Shown: positions 41,176 to 52,035, counted from the stretch's first letter. The stretch is DNA of 64,000 bases from Bacteroidales bacterium (GCA_024401695.1 JAKSKN010000004.1:1-64000), one strand, 5' to 3'. The notes: generated by a model from the letters alone, not told the origin. Made by a program: numbers and translations.

Positions 41176-44100
41176 GCTATAATATACCTATAACGCTTTT
41201 CAGGGACCTGCCGGTGTATTCCGGAGCTCTGCCTCCGGATGGAGTGCAGCTTGTAGTGGTCGAGGGCAACAACGGACTGTACAGGGCCGGGCTTTCATCC
41301 ATACTGGAGGGTACGGCCACGGTGGCTGAGGGCGTGCCGGCGTATCCCGGCGACACCCTGTCCGGCGAGCTGGCCTGGGAGGACGGTGCGTTCTATGTGA
41401 ACACCGAGTCCGGTTGGGAAAAGATGGCTGTGTACTCGGAGCACTGGGACGACATAGTCCCCGGTACGAGGTTCTTGCGCGTCGACGCCCCTATGTCGCT
41501 CTCTGCGTCCGAGATAGGTAACGCATTGATTTCGCTTGACATAACGGAGGCTACACCGTCCCATATGGGACTGGTTTATATAGCAGAATCCATAGACGAC
41601 TTGAACAAGGTGGCCACGGCCGGGCTTGTCAAGTCTTATGTCGCCACGTTCAGGGACAGGATAGAGGAAGTGTACACTTATGTACAGGAAGCGGCAACAG
41701 AGATAGCCGGCGACCTGGCCATAGTCGACGCCGCCCTGGAGGAGATACGCGACATAGGCTCAAGCGTGGAGTCTGCCAAGTCGTATGTCGATGATGTGAA
41801 GGACGATGTCGACCTGTTGGCCTCTTCGGCCGCGTCGTCGGCCGGCAGGGCCGAGCTGGCCGCAGAGCGCGCCGAGCAGGCCTCCGGCGCACTACCCGGA
41901 TTCGACGAGATACCCACTGCTGACAGTAGGAATGTCGTCAGGTCCGGAGGCATAAAGCTGTGGGGAGACACTTCGTTCGTTCCTCTGTCGCATGTAGAGG
42001 ATATAGGTACGGGATATTCCGAGCCGCACGTGTCCGACGACGACAGGGAGCGGTGGGACGCGGCCGCCGGAGGCACCATTCCCGATAGGTACATGGAGGT
42101 GCTGGCAAGCCTGGCGGACGACGGTGCGATAACCGGGCCGGACATAAAAATAGGCGTCTCGGAGGATGATACCATCATTTGGGCCAGGGACATCGGCGTG
42201 GACGGTAAGACTGCGCTCACGCTCACGGCCGACAGCCTGTCCGTGGTGGCCGGCGACGGCGCAGACATAACAGGAGACACACATATTGAAGGCGACCTGG
42301 ACGTGTCCGGGACAGTCACGTCGGGAGGGCACGCCGTGGTGACGGTGAACGACGCCGGTGCGTTCCCGACAGGCGGCAGCCTGGTCGACGGATACGCCGG
42401 AGTGGCGGATGCAGTCGAATACATAGCGACTGTCGAGACGTCAATAAAGGACTATGTGGCCGCAAACTACTCCAGGGTGCCCGTGGAGGGAGGATATGCC
42501 GAGAGGGCCGGCGACAACACCATGACCGGAAGCAACGTGTTCACCGGAGAGGTGATGTTCACCGGTCCTGTGTCAGTCGATGGGCACGTTTTGTCGTGCG
42601 GAGGCGGACTGTCGGTGGACGGAGGCGACATAGACCTCGGCACCGGATGGTCCATCAACGCACCCGACGCCAATATAACCACTATATCGGCCGACCTGGT
42701 CGACATCGGTACCGGCGGAAGCCTGCGAGTGGACGGAGACACCAATGTGGTTGACATAGGCATAGGCGGAGACGCCCGCATACACGGTACCGCCGTTGTG
42801 GACGGCACGCTGACTGTTGGAGGAGACTTCTCCGTGGACGGAATCACCACTTTCGGCGACATTATAGACAGCGACGTCATAATAGGTCACGGACCGATAG
42901 GAAAGGTTAAGGCGCAGGCCGACCTGCACATAGGCGACCCGTCTGCTCCAGGCACAATAAGGTACAACAACTACACCTACACGGTGGACGCAGGCGTTCC
43001 GACGCAGGCCACCGGTCAGGTGGAGCTGGTTAATCCGATGGTGCCGTGCCTGATAACCATAGGAGACAACGATCCGCTGTACATAGAGCCCGAGAGGGCT
43101 TCGTTCAGCCTGCCGCGCGTCACATTGGCGGCCGCCCCGGTGACATACGCGTCGTTGGGAGCGGGAGCCGGAACGGCAGCCTCTGTCACCATAGGACCGT
43201 CTGCGCTCGATCCGTCCAGCGATGTGCAGGACTATAGCAAGGTCGGCGCATACTCTTCCATAAGCCTTTACTACAACGGCGAGAAGATATACGAGTTCCC
43301 GTCCACGTACGGGTGGACCGTAGGCTCGATGGTGTACGGCAACAAGTCATTGTGCAACATATGGGCTGCCCTGGATCCTGAACAGGCACAGGCCGGTGTT
43401 ACCAGTCCAGTACTGCAGTATATGCTAGGTGCGAGTGTGCCTGTACCGCCTCGCATACCTGAGGGAGCCACAGTTCCATACTTCAACGAGGTGCAGGTGT
43501 CGCTGTATGCCAAGCACGGCGGCGCATCCGGCAATGCCTTTTCCGTGGCTGCCCCAGGTGCTACCATAGGAACCCAAGGCTCAGGCACCAAAACAAAAAG
43601 CATACCTGAGACGAGCCTTGCCGGCGGCGGAGGTGTACAGGAGGCTGTATGCGCCATAGGTGTCCTTAGGGCAAAGGACAAGTCCACAGGAAACTACAGG
43701 CTTATTACCAATTCAGATGTAGCCTCCTTTGCAGACGGCGCGCGCCTGTATTTCAGGACAGGGTCATACATAAGGGCCTATATGGGCTCGGAGCTAGTAA
43801 TCGACCAGTCCATGGGAAGCACGGCAAAGACGTTCACGGAGCTGTGCACGTATATACCTGAACTGCTGGCATCTATAATGCCTATAGAGATGTATCAGGT
43901 GCACCAGTGTTGGGGCAGCGCGAAGGTAACAACTATGCACTGCAAGGCCGCCAATGCCGGAGCAGCAGGCAACGACTTGAGGATAGAGATATACACTGGA
44001 GACACTTCTTCCGTAGGAAACTACGCCGAGTATTTCAAGATAGACATGTTCGGCGGTGTCGACGGTGTCGACCCAGGCACCGACACGGATCCAGGCACGG

Positions 44101-47100
44101 ACACCACTCCAGGACACTTCTCAGGCTGCACCATAGGGCCGTCCACAAACGAGGGATTCTACGACAACGGTGTAGGCATAGCGTGGCTCGGAGACGGAAT
44201 TCCGTGGGAATCGGAAATCTCCGATGAAGACAAGGTGGTGTACCTGCTGCCGCATATAGGGGCAGGCACATCGCCTATGATAGACGACTTCAGGGCGCTG
44301 ACGTCGGAATTCAGCCCTGTTTTCGCAGAAAGGCTTACCTCGTCGCTAGTGTCAGGGACTACAGCGGACCCTGAAACGCTGGTGTACGAGGTGGAGGCCA
44401 CGCATGGCGGCGATGTGGATAACGGCTTTGCTGCGGTGGCCCTGGATGCAACCGACAGTTCGCACAGCCTGATCCAACAACTGTCAGGAGGATCTGAGAC
44501 AGAGCAGGCTGCCACAAGGGCCATAGGTGCGCTTTTTAATGATGCCCACGGCTATTACGCTACAACTCCAGTAGTAGTATCTGACCCAGATGCCATCTTT
44601 CGTCCTGGAGATTTGTTGACGATATTCCTTTACGACAATACGCCCGGTGGAGAGAGAACAATAAAGTACGTAGAAGTGACAGTCGACATCACCATGCGTG
44701 ACTTTGTCGACATAGTCAACTCAGAGTTTGGCGACTATGTGACTGCATACCTTGTACTTGCCTACGATCCAGACTCAGGTTCAAATGGGTATACGGTGCA
44801 TTGCAGGGCGGTAGAACCTGGAGCGCGCACCAACAACTATTCTATAGATATAGGATACAGACCTGGTTTCTCCATGACGTTTGCGCGTATGCCGTTGTTC
44901 GGTGGCGCCGACGCCTACGACCCCGGAACCGGCTCCAAGTCCACTTCCACGTCGTCTTCGGACGTGCCCGTGGTGCATCCCCTTACGCCACAGCAGATAG
45001 CCGACCTCATAAGCACACTGCCGGACTACACCGCTTCGGTTCACGAAACCGGAAGCAACCTTGTCGACATCACAGCCAAGCTGCCTGGAGCAAGGTTCAA
45101 CGCGGACACATACGCTGCAGGCGGTGTCGACGTGGTAACGCCGGTGTCTGGCGGCTCAGACAACAGGGATGCCGGAGGATTGGCGGCTCTGCTGAGCGAT
45201 GTGGACATCTTCGACGTCAGGGCGGAAGTGGTGTATCCTGATGTTATCGAGCTTACAGCCAAGCAGGCAGGCGGCTACAACAACGACAAGCCTATAGAGT
45301 GCACAGGCTGCTTCGGAACGGGAACTGTACTGATGGGCTCCAAGACAGCCGGTGCAGACGGTGTGGATCCCACTCACTACAACCTGGTGCTGAACGGCGA
45401 ACATATCACGCCCGGAGGAGGCGGTGGCGGATCCGTGACGCTGGATCCAATCCCCGTGTCCGGTTCTACCGACACGGCCGTGTCAAGCGCAGGCGTGTAC
45501 GACGCTACATTCGTCCGCACTTCGGGAGGCGACCCCGTATGGGCCGGCCCTGGCCTTCTGGCCCACGAAAGCGACAACAATATACACACTACGCAGCCCG
45601 CCAAGAAAAACTGGAACGATGCGGTCAATGCACACCTTGTGCTGAAGTTCACGCCGTTCGGGTCAGAGAACAGGGAGGCGCACTACTTCGTACTGGCGGC
45701 GTCCAATACATACAGGGGATTCCTTAAGGCAATATCCATAAGGGGAGCGTCGGCCGGCACTGTGCACGCGCCGTTCTACATCGGCGTGTTCGAGAAGCCG
45801 GAAGGCGGAAGTTCCGACCCGTCGACCTGGAACCTCATGGGCGTAAGCAATGAGCCCGGCCAGGAGGAGATAGGTAGGTCTCACTCATGGGACTTCGACA
45901 GCGTGGAGCTGGCAGGCGGCCGTGACATAGCAATTTGCGCCATGACTAGTCCTGGGCAGGGTTGGAACACGTCCACTCCGTTCAACGTCAGGGTTGGAAG
46001 CAGGCCGTCCGGTGACACGTCCAGCAACGTGGACGGAGTAGCCGGCCTGGTGCAGTGTACGCTGTCCACCATGGTAATGTCCGGAGAGATGATTGTATCC
46101 CACGCGGCAGACGCATCTGTCCACCTCGACGCTTTCGAGCGCAACCTGATGAACAACCTTGACGCCGGCTGGCTGTGGTATCCAAACCAAACCGGAAGCG
46201 TTACTGTCGCCGGCGACTCCAGCGGCAATCCAAACGGTGTGTCCATACAGTCCACCAACGCATACGGAAGGATCGAGATACAGGATTACGGGGTTGTGAT
46301 AACAGCCACCAGGAATCCGCAATGGCTGGATGCCTCGACCACGTCGTATGCGTTCTACGACATACTGACCACCAAGGACTTCAATCCGTCTTCCGTGCCT
46401 GCCTTGTCCAGCAGGGTGACGGCGGTCGAGGGAGGCGTAGCAGCCCTTGAAGCCAACTCGCACAATATGCGTACAATAACGTATGCAGACAAGCACGGCG
46501 AGGTGCAGGTAGTGGCGTACTTCGGCGACAGCGCTGCCGATTTCCTTGGAGTGTGCTTCCCCAACGGCTTCACGATAGCCGGCAAGACCTGGTACATGAT
46601 GTCGAAGAACGAGTTCGACTCGCTGGCCGCTGCATCAGGAGACAAGAGGACAATCACTTCTGCGGACGGCGACGTGGTGTTCTACGAGCCGACCGCCACG
46701 GGAGGCAACGCCATATTCAGGGTTGACTCGAGGTACAACGGCGTGCAGGGCGGTGTGACACCCAGCTGGACTGTATCTGTCAACTACGGATCCATAACAG
46801 TGTCGCAGCCGGCGGCGTACGCGTTGCCGCCGGCGCAGGAGGCCGCCAGGGTAAGGATGGTCGATGTAGCGGCCAATGCGTCGGACAGGAGGGCCGACAG
46901 GCTTGAGAGGGTTGTATCAAACCTTGGCAACGGCCTGCTCACCCTCACAGAGGACGACATATACTTCGCCTCACCGGACATCAACAACAACGGCGCGTAC
47001 AGCCTGGCAGACGGCACGCTGTCCATGTCAGGAGGCGGAGGATACAGCATGGTGATGCTGCACAAGGCGGCAAGGCACTTCGAGGCGACCACGACGGCCG

Positions 47101-47534
47101 GACAGCAGTTCGCCATAATGGTGGCTTGCAAGCCCGGCGACAATACAGGCGGCGTGGGCGTGTTCATATCTGGTGCCAACAATGTGTTTGTATGCGACAA
47201 GTCGGCCCACAACCTCACTGACAGGAATCCCGTGACAGGATACACCAAGCTGTCCTCGGTGCCTGCTGGAAAGGTGGTTGTAGACATTATAGACATGTCG
47301 GCGTCCCCACAGGAGGGCACAGGCTATACCAGGAGGGTTGTGTTCAGCGTAGGAGGGTCCAAGGTGCTGGACACCTACATAGACGGCGGACTCGGCTCGA
47401 AGACGGCGTACACAGAACCCAGGATAGGCATCCTCGGAAACTGGAGCAGCAGCGGAAGGTGGACACTGACCGACTGCAAGGTGTCGTACGGGCAGCAGAT
47501 GTTCCCGTCGTCCAACGTAGCGGCGTCTGAGTAA
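41172..47534 (+). CDS. giant tail-fibre/adhesin-like protein, 2120 aa
   Basis: The N-terminal 250 residues end in a coiled coil (RAELAAERAEQASGALPG) and then PTADSRNVVRSGGI, a turn typical of phage fibre trunks. Residues about 440-620 are repetitive beta (NTMTGSNVFTGEVMFTGPVS). From about 770 to 1420 a module with the pattern V-x-L/T-A-x(3)-G-x(3)-N recurs, usually closed by DGVDPG or DPGTDT. VSGSTDTAVSSAGVYDATFV near 1430 marks another trunk boundary, and the C-terminal 700 residues look like a lectin-type head (lectin role inferred). It is most likely a host- or mucus-binding fibre. Confidence 0.8.
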   Translation: MSYNIPITLFRDLPVYSGALPPDGVQLVVVEGNNGLYRAGLSSILEGTATVAEGVPAYPGDTLSGELAWEDGAFYVNTESGWEKMAVYSEHWDDIVPGTRFLRVDAPMSLSASEIGNALISLDITEATPSHMGLVYIAESIDDLNKVATAGLVKSYVATFRDRIEEVYTYVQEAATEIAGDLAIVDAALEEIRDIGSSVESAKSYVDDVKDDVDLLASSAASSAGRAELAAERAEQASGALPGFDEIPTADSRNVVRSGGIKLWGDTSFVPLSHVEDIGTGYSEPHVSDDDRERWDAAAGGTIPDRYMEVLASLADDGAITGPDIKIGVSEDDTIIWARDIGVDGKTALTLTADSLSVVAGDGADITGDTHIEGDLDVSGTVTSGGHAVVTVNDAGAFPTGGSLVDGYAGVADAVEYIATVETSIKDYVAANYSRVPVEGGYAERAGDNTMTGSNVFTGEVMFTGPVSVDGHVLSCGGGLSVDGGDIDLGTGWSINAPDANITTISADLVDIGTGGSLRVDGDTNVVDIGIGGDARIHGTAVVDGTLTVGGDFSVDGITTFGDIIDSDVIIGHGPIGKVKAQADLHIGDPSAPGTIRYNNYTYTVDAGVPTQATGQVELVNPMVPCLITIGDNDPLYIEPERASFSLPRVTLAAAPVTYASLGAGAGTAASVTIGPSALDPSSDVQDYSKVGAYSSISLYYNGEKIYEFPSTYGWTVGSMVYGNKSLCNIWAALDPEQAQAGVTSPVLQYMLGASVPVPPRIPEGATVPYFNEVQVSLYAKHGGASGNAFSVAAPGATIGTQGSGTKTKSIPETSLAGGGGVQEAVCAIGVLRAKDKSTGNYRLITNSDVASFADGARLYFRTGSYIRAYMGSELVIDQSMGSTAKTFTELCTYIPELLASIMPIEMYQVHQCWGSAKVTTMHCKAANAGAAGNDLRIEIYTGDTSSVGNYAEYFKIDMFGGVDGVDPGTDTDPGTDTTPGHFSGCTIGPSTNEGFYDNGVGIAWLGDGIPWESEISDEDKVVYLLPHIGAGTSPMIDDFRALTSEFSPVFAERLTSSLVSGTTADPETLVYEVEATHGGDVDNGFAAVALDATDSSHSLIQQLSGGSETEQAATRAIGALFNDAHGYYATTPVVVSDPDAIFRPGDLLTIFLYDNTPGGERTIKYVEVTVDITMRDFVDIVNSEFGDYVTAYLVLAYDPDSGSNGYTVHCRAVEPGARTNNYSIDIGYRPGFSMTFARMPLFGGADAYDPGTGSKSTSTSSSDVPVVHPLTPQQIADLISTLPDYTASVHETGSNLVDITAKLPGARFNADTYAAGGVDVVTPVSGGSDNRDAGGLAALLSDVDIFDVRAEVVYPDVIELTAKQAGGYNNDKPIECTGCFGTGTVLMGSKTAGADGVDPTHYNLVLNGEHITPGGGGGGSVTLDPIPVSGSTDTAVSSAGVYDATFVRTSGGDPVWAGPGLLAHESDNNIHTTQPAKKNWNDAVNAHLVLKFTPFGSENREAHYFVLAASNTYRGFLKAISIRGASAGTVHAPFYIGVFEKPEGGSSDPSTWNLMGVSNEPGQEEIGRSHSWDFDSVELAGGRDIAICAMTSPGQGWNTSTPFNVRVGSRPSGDTSSNVDGVAGLVQCTLSTMVMSGEMIVSHAADASVHLDAFERNLMNNLDAGWLWYPNQTGSVTVAGDSSGNPNGVSIQSTNAYGRIEIQDYGVVITATRNPQWLDASTTSYAFYDILTTKDFNPSSVPALSSRVTAVEGGVAALEANSHNMRTITYADKHGEVQVVAYFGDSAADFLGVCFPNGFTIAGKTWYMMSKNEFDSLAAASGDKRTITSADGDVVFYEPTATGGNAIFRVDSRYNGVQGGVTPSWTVSVNYGSITVSQPAAYALPPAQEAARVRMVDVAANASDRRADRLERVVSNLGNGLLTLTEDDIYFASPDINNNGAYSLADGTLSMSGGGGYSMVMLHKAARHFEATTTAGQQFAIMVACKPGDNTGGVGVFISGANNVFVCDKSAHNLTDRNPVTGYTKLSSVPAGKVVVDIIDMSASPQEGTGYTRRVVFSVGGSKVLDTYIDGGLGSKTAYTEPRIGILGNWSSSGRWTLTDCKVSYGQQMFPSSNVAASE

Positions 47535-47539
47535 CAGCC

Positions 47540-47568
47540 TTGCACCTACTCAATTACCCTGATATAAT
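47540..47568 (+). promoter_or_regulatory. possible promoter before the first fibre cassette
   Basis: TTGCAC (47540-47545), 17 bases, TATAAT (47563-47568). The ATG at 47583 would have a leader of about 8 bases. The -10 is perfect, the -35 partial. Confidence 0.5.
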
Positions 47569-47582
47569 AAGTCAAGCAAATT

Positions 47583-49118
47583 ATGGCGGTTTATCATACA
47601 GTTGACGGGCAGCCGTACTCGGTGACGGCTGGAACAGATGTGACTGTCACGGACGCTGACGGCCTCATCCTCGGCGTGTCTGCCGGCGGACAGGGCTCGT
47701 TCGTCGGTAACGGCGGAGACGTGACTATCACCGGAGATCACCATTTCGTCCAGATAAAGGGCGGTGGAGGCGGAGGCAACGGAGGAGGCGGTGGAGGCGG
47801 TGAGCCTTTCGACGGCAACCTTCCGAACAACGACCTCAGGGTAGGCGAGCTAGGAGGAGATAAGAAGATCTACCTGAACGGCCTGGAGATAATGCAGGAG
47901 TCCACGGTGATAGTGGATGTCGTGGAGGCGAACAATGCCAACGCGGTGACAAGTAATGCCGTGTTCAACTCGTTGCAGGAGAAACAGGACACCCTGACGG
48001 CTGGAGCCAACATTACAATAGAGAACAATGTAATTTCTGCCTCAGGAGGGGAGCCTTTCGACGGCAACCTGGACGCCGATCTGCATGTCGGACTACAGCC
48101 CAAGACCAAGGCCACTGGAAGCGTGCAGATATTGGACTCGCAGGCGGCAGGCGTGCTGAAGATAGGAGACAATCCTGAAATATCTATTCCTAAGTGGAAC
48201 GGAGTGCAGGCTTATGTAGACGTCACTCCTGCAGCAGAGGCATATTATTACTCTGATTGGCGTACGCAATATATGTCAATAACTGTGCCAAAGGTAGGTT
48301 CAAAACCGCTAACCATGTTTGCCTGGATGAAGCCCAGCAGCTCGTTAGAGGTCAGAACACCTGCGGACTTGGTTGACGCTATAAACGGCAAGAATAGCCA
48401 GGGGGCGTGGTCAGGAGTTAGGGCGCTTGCGGCAGAGTTGTTGCCTAACGGAAATATAAGGCTGACTAATAAGCGTGACAATGGTGCGGCAGGTAATGTG
48501 AAACTGACGGTTGCGGCAACTTTGTTTAAGGAAGGTACCTCCGTCACGTTGGCTAACGGGGATGACTCTCCGCGCACAGTTGATGCTGTACTGTCGCAGT
48601 TAAATGCCGGAGCTGCGTCTTGTCTTGATACATCTAAGACTTATTATGACGAGGCTACAGGTATCGTGTCGCTAGAGGCACTGGAGTACGGTGTTAACGA
48701 CACAATATCTGTAGTGTCGGGAGACTTGTTTGCGAATCCTACCGGCATGTCTGGAGGCTTCTCCGGACGTAAGATATACCTCAACGAGCAGGTGCTGGAC
48801 ATAGGAGGTCCACCTAATATAGTAATACCTGAGACTGCTTTGCCGGCAGACAACAAGCTGCAGAACGGTCATATATACATCGTCACTGCCAACAGCGTAG
48901 ATGGTACAAACCTCAGCTCGCTGGAGCTCCCGGCTTTCGCCAAGGCCGATATTTGGCTGGAATACGTGTCAGGTTCCGTGTCCTGGTCCCCAAACTGGAG
49001 CTGGGTGGATGATATGGTGCCTGAAGGTCTTGCCTCCGGTACACGATACTTTATAGAGGTGTTCTCCGACGGTGTTGCAGAAATAGCTAAACTCAAATAC
49101 TCTTACACTCATGCCTGA
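47583..49118 (+). CDS. tail-fibre protein, cassette A, 511 aa
   Basis: Residues 1-60 (MAVYHTVDGQPYSVTAG... VGNGGDVTITG) are closely similar to the start of the protein at 52336. A poly-glycine hinge (about 61-75) follows, then a trunk with ANNANAVTSNAVFNSLQEKQ and TLTAGANITIENNVISA, common in gut-phage fibres. The middle contains the G-A-A-G-N module also seen in the giant fibre. The C-terminus overlaps the DUF285 repeat gene by 8 bases, so the two are probably made as partners. Confidence 0.8.
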   Translation: MAVYHTVDGQPYSVTAGTDVTVTDADGLILGVSAGGQGSFVGNGGDVTITGDHHFVQIKGGGGGGNGGGGGGGEPFDGNLPNNDLRVGELGGDKKIYLNGLEIMQESTVIVDVVEANNANAVTSNAVFNSLQEKQDTLTAGANITIENNVISASGGEPFDGNLDADLHVGLQPKTKATGSVQILDSQAAGVLKIGDNPEISIPKWNGVQAYVDVTPAAEAYYYSDWRTQYMSITVPKVGSKPLTMFAWMKPSSSLEVRTPADLVDAINGKNSQGAWSGVRALAAELLPNGNIRLTNKRDNGAAGNVKLTVAATLFKEGTSVTLANGDDSPRTVDAVLSQLNAGAASCLDTSKTYYDEATGIVSLEALEYGVNDTISVVSGDLFANPTGMSGGFSGRKIYLNEQVLDIGGPPNIVIPETALPADNKLQNGHIYIVTANSVDGTNLSSLELPAFAKADIWLEYVSGSVSWSPNWSWVDDMVPEGLASGTRYFIEVFSDGVAEIAKLKYSYTHA

Positions 49119-51408
49119 TCCACATACAAAAGTAACTGTATCCTCGTACGGAGGCTCCAAACCGGGCGAGCTCTCGTTCATGCAGCCGGGAGGAAAGAAG
49201 CTGGTCATGTTTAATTTGGAGTATAGTTCTGGAGATTACAGGTTTTATAAGGGAAAAATCGAATCTTGGGACTTTGATTTGCCAAATCTGACCTCGGGTA
49301 GTCATATGTTTGACAATAATGCAACGATGGTTTCATTCAGCGGAGATTTATCTGCGCTTGCCACAGGAGATAGCATGTTCTACAATTGTTCAAGATTGAC
49401 ATCGTGGACTGCTGACCTTCCCAACCTTAAGAACGGCTCCAACATGTTCTACAACTGCATAAGTCTGACCTCGTGGACAGCGGAGCTCCCCAACCTCACG
49501 AACGGATCCCACATGTTCGACTGCTGCACCGGCCTTACCTCGTGGACAGCGGAGCTCCCCAGCCTCACGAACGGCGCCTACATGTTCGACTACTGCATAG
49601 GCCTGACAGAGTGGACTGTTGACCTTCCCAACCTAACGGACGGCTCTTACATGTTCTTTGATTTGCACATAAGAGAGTTTACTATTGATTTGCCTAAACT
49701 TGTAAATGGAACAAATATGTTTGCATATGGCTTAGGTTATGATAGTTATTTTACAAGATTTTCATCAAATACTCCGGAGTTGGTAAATGGGGAGTACATG
49801 TTCTATTGTAGGTCCCATATGACTTCGTTTTCGTCGAATTTGCCAAAATTAGAGAATGGGTCATATATGTTCTACGCCTGCGGCCTGGACTCATGGACAG
49901 TGGAACTCCCGAACCTCACGAACGGCAACCAAATGTTCTATAACTGCAGTAAACTTACAGAATGGACAGTGGAACTCCCGAACCTCACTAACGGATCCAT
50001 GATGTTCTACGGCTGCTCAGGACTTACAGAATGGACTGTGGCCCTGCCGCGCGATGCTGTTGTAGACTATATGTTTAGCGGTACACAATTGACTAGCTGG
50101 GACTTGGATATATCCGACAGAACTTCTTGCAAAGGGATGTTTGGAGGATGCAAGAAGTTGACTACAGTTAATTCTGAATTTACTAGTATGGTAGACGGGT
50201 CTTATTTATTCTCGGGATGTGAAAGTATTACTGAATTTAATAAGGAACTGCCAGTACTACGTAATGCAGATTATATGTTCAAAAACTCAGGGCTGGCTTC
50301 GTGGACTAACGATATATTTAGACAGCTGACCACGTTCGAGGGTATGTTTGAGGGGTGTAAGAATTTAACAAGTTGGTCTATTGACATATCACACATAGCT
50401 GAGGCTCCACACTTATTCTACGGCTGCTCCGGCCTGACCTCGTGGACTGTGGAGCTACCGAACCTTGAGAACGGCGCATACATGTTCTACCAGTGTTCCG
50501 GCCTGACCTCGTGGACTGTGTCGCTTCCGCAGCTCGATAATGGTAACTGGATGTTCGGCGACTGCACAGGCTTTACAGAATGGACTGTTGCCCTTCCGAA
50601 CCTCGCAGACGGCCAAGGCATGTTCGCTAGATGCACGGGACTGACCTCGTGGACTGTGGCGCTTCCTAACCTCACATACGGCTACTTCATGTTCAACAGC
50701 TGCAGAGGTCTGACATCGTGGACTGTTGACCTACCAAACCTTACTGACGGAAGCAGTATGTTCAGCAGCTGCACCGGTCTTACAGAATGGGCTGCAACAC
50801 TTCCCAACCTCACGAACGGCCGCAACATGTTCTCCGGCTGTACAGGACTAACAGAATGGACTGCAGAGCTACCAGAGTTGCAGAGTGCGGGAGATATATC
50901 AATTGGATCGTCTGGTTATGGTATGTTTTACGGCTGTACAGGTCTAGGTTCGTGGACTGTTGACCTTCCCAAATTGATAGATGGTACTTCTATGTTTAGT
51001 GGATGTACTAGCCTGGCTTCATTCAACGGAGACCTGTCCAGTCTATCAGGTTCTGTAGGAAAAAGCTATATAGGAGGGTACAGAATGTTCTACAACTGTA
51101 CAAGCCTGGAGACGTTTGGTTCAGTATTACCTTCATTGATTGAAGGTAAAGAAATGTTCTACGGATGTAAGCTGGACGCTACTTCTGTACTCAACATACT
51201 GAACTCCATTCCAACCCATACAGACGGGAAAACGCACTCGCTCCACCTCGGTAAGAGAACTAACTTCCTGAACTCCACTGACGTGGCAGCCAAGCTCCGC
51301 ACATCCAGCGGAGGAACCGTGTCCACTCCAATAACGTCCGGATCATCCTACAAGTGCGTAGACGACGACGGCAACGACAAGGGCTGGACCATAACCATCA
51401 CAGTATAA
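49111..51408 (+). CDS. BspA/DUF285-type repeat adhesin, 765 aa
   Basis: Almost the whole protein is about 26 tandem units of 23 residues with consensus MF-x-C-x-G-L-T-S-W-T-V-x-L-P-N-L-T-x-G-x-x. This is the BspA-like leucine-rich (DUF285/TIGR02167) repeat of bacterial surface proteins. Units differ in base composition: GC-rich stretches alternate with AT-rich ones (about 49200-49410, 49660-49860, 50080-50400, 50890-51150). The C-terminal 90 residues (LDATSVLNILNSIPTHT onward) are shared with the protein at 53796 and probably cap or anchor the solenoid. Likely role: tail-tip receptor or mucus binding. Confidence 0.88.
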   Translation: MPDPHTKVTVSSYGGSKPGELSFMQPGGKKLVMFNLEYSSGDYRFYKGKIESWDFDLPNLTSGSHMFDNNATMVSFSGDLSALATGDSMFYNCSRLTSWTADLPNLKNGSNMFYNCISLTSWTAELPNLTNGSHMFDCCTGLTSWTAELPSLTNGAYMFDYCIGLTEWTVDLPNLTDGSYMFFDLHIREFTIDLPKLVNGTNMFAYGLGYDSYFTRFSSNTPELVNGEYMFYCRSHMTSFSSNLPKLENGSYMFYACGLDSWTVELPNLTNGNQMFYNCSKLTEWTVELPNLTNGSMMFYGCSGLTEWTVALPRDAVVDYMFSGTQLTSWDLDISDRTSCKGMFGGCKKLTTVNSEFTSMVDGSYLFSGCESITEFNKELPVLRNADYMFKNSGLASWTNDIFRQLTTFEGMFEGCKNLTSWSIDISHIAEAPHLFYGCSGLTSWTVELPNLENGAYMFYQCSGLTSWTVSLPQLDNGNWMFGDCTGFTEWTVALPNLADGQGMFARCTGLTSWTVALPNLTYGYFMFNSCRGLTSWTVDLPNLTDGSSMFSSCTGLTEWAATLPNLTNGRNMFSGCTGLTEWTAELPELQSAGDISIGSSGYGMFYGCTGLGSWTVDLPKLIDGTSMFSGCTSLASFNGDLSSLSGSVGKSYIGGYRMFYNCTSLETFGSVLPSLIEGKEMFYGCKLDATSVLNILNSIPTHTDGKTHSLHLGKRTNFLNSTDVAAKLRTSSGGTVSTPITSGSSYKCVDDDGNDKGWTITITV

Positions 51409-51429
51409 CACATCAACCATTCTTTATCT

Positions 51430-52017
51430 ATGACTAAGACATACGCTAAACTGACAGAGTTCGGAACCCTCCAAATGATGGGGCGCCTACCGAACATATC
51501 AAACCCTACGGAAGAGCAGAGAGCTGCATACGCTGCAGCCAACGGCTACAAGGAGCTGGTGCACACGCCGGCACCGGGCCGCTACTACAACGTCGGCTAC
51601 ACGGAAGACGACACCACCATCACGGAGGTGTGGAACCCGTGGGAGCTCGACGCCGCCAAGAGGGACGCCCTCAACCTGGTGCAGGCGGAGCGCGACCGCG
51701 GTATGAACAACGTCGTGATACCGTGCGAGGCCCTGCCTAACGGCATCCTCTTCAACACCGAGTCCATGGTGTACGCCCTGGGCCTGTCGGCATCTCCGTC
51801 GCTTGAGGGAGAGACCTGGACGGACGCCGCCGACGAGACGCACGACCTCACCACTCCAATGCTCGCCTCCATAGCCGTGGCCATGAAGACGCACATCAGC
51901 GAGGTCCAGGCGGCTGCAAGGCCGAAGAGGGACGCCATCCGCACGGCAGAGACGGTTGACGAGGTGGAGGCTGCCCTGCATGGTAGGATCCCGAACGCTG
52001 ACGGTCTTGCCGAATGA
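51430..52017 (+). CDS. tail-fibre assembly-like protein (DUF4376-like), 195 aa
   Basis: The layout is that of fibre-assembly accessory proteins: a short N-terminal domain (LVHTPAPGRYYNVGYTEDDT), then a helical DUF4376-like domain (AKRDALNLVQAERDRG and a conserved N-G-x-x-F-N-T-E-S segment). It lies directly after a fibre/adhesin cassette, fitting a chaperone or assembly role. Confidence 0.7.
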   Translation: MTKTYAKLTEFGTLQMMGRLPNISNPTEEQRAAYAAANGYKELVHTPAPGRYYNVGYTEDDTTITEVWNPWELDAAKRDALNLVQAERDRGMNNVVIPCEALPNGILFNTESMVYALGLSASPSLEGETWTDAADETHDLTTPMLASIAVAMKTHISEVQAAARPKRDAIRTAETVDEVEAALHGRIPNADGLAE

Positions 52018-52035
52018 CGGTAACGGGTGTATAAT
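52007..52035 (+). promoter_or_regulatory. sigma70-type promoter, leaderless configuration
   Basis: TTGCCG (52007-52012), 17 bases, TATAAT (52030-52035). ATG 52042 begins 7 bases after the -10, so a leaderless start is expected. The promoter lies across the end of the previous gene. Confidence 0.65.
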
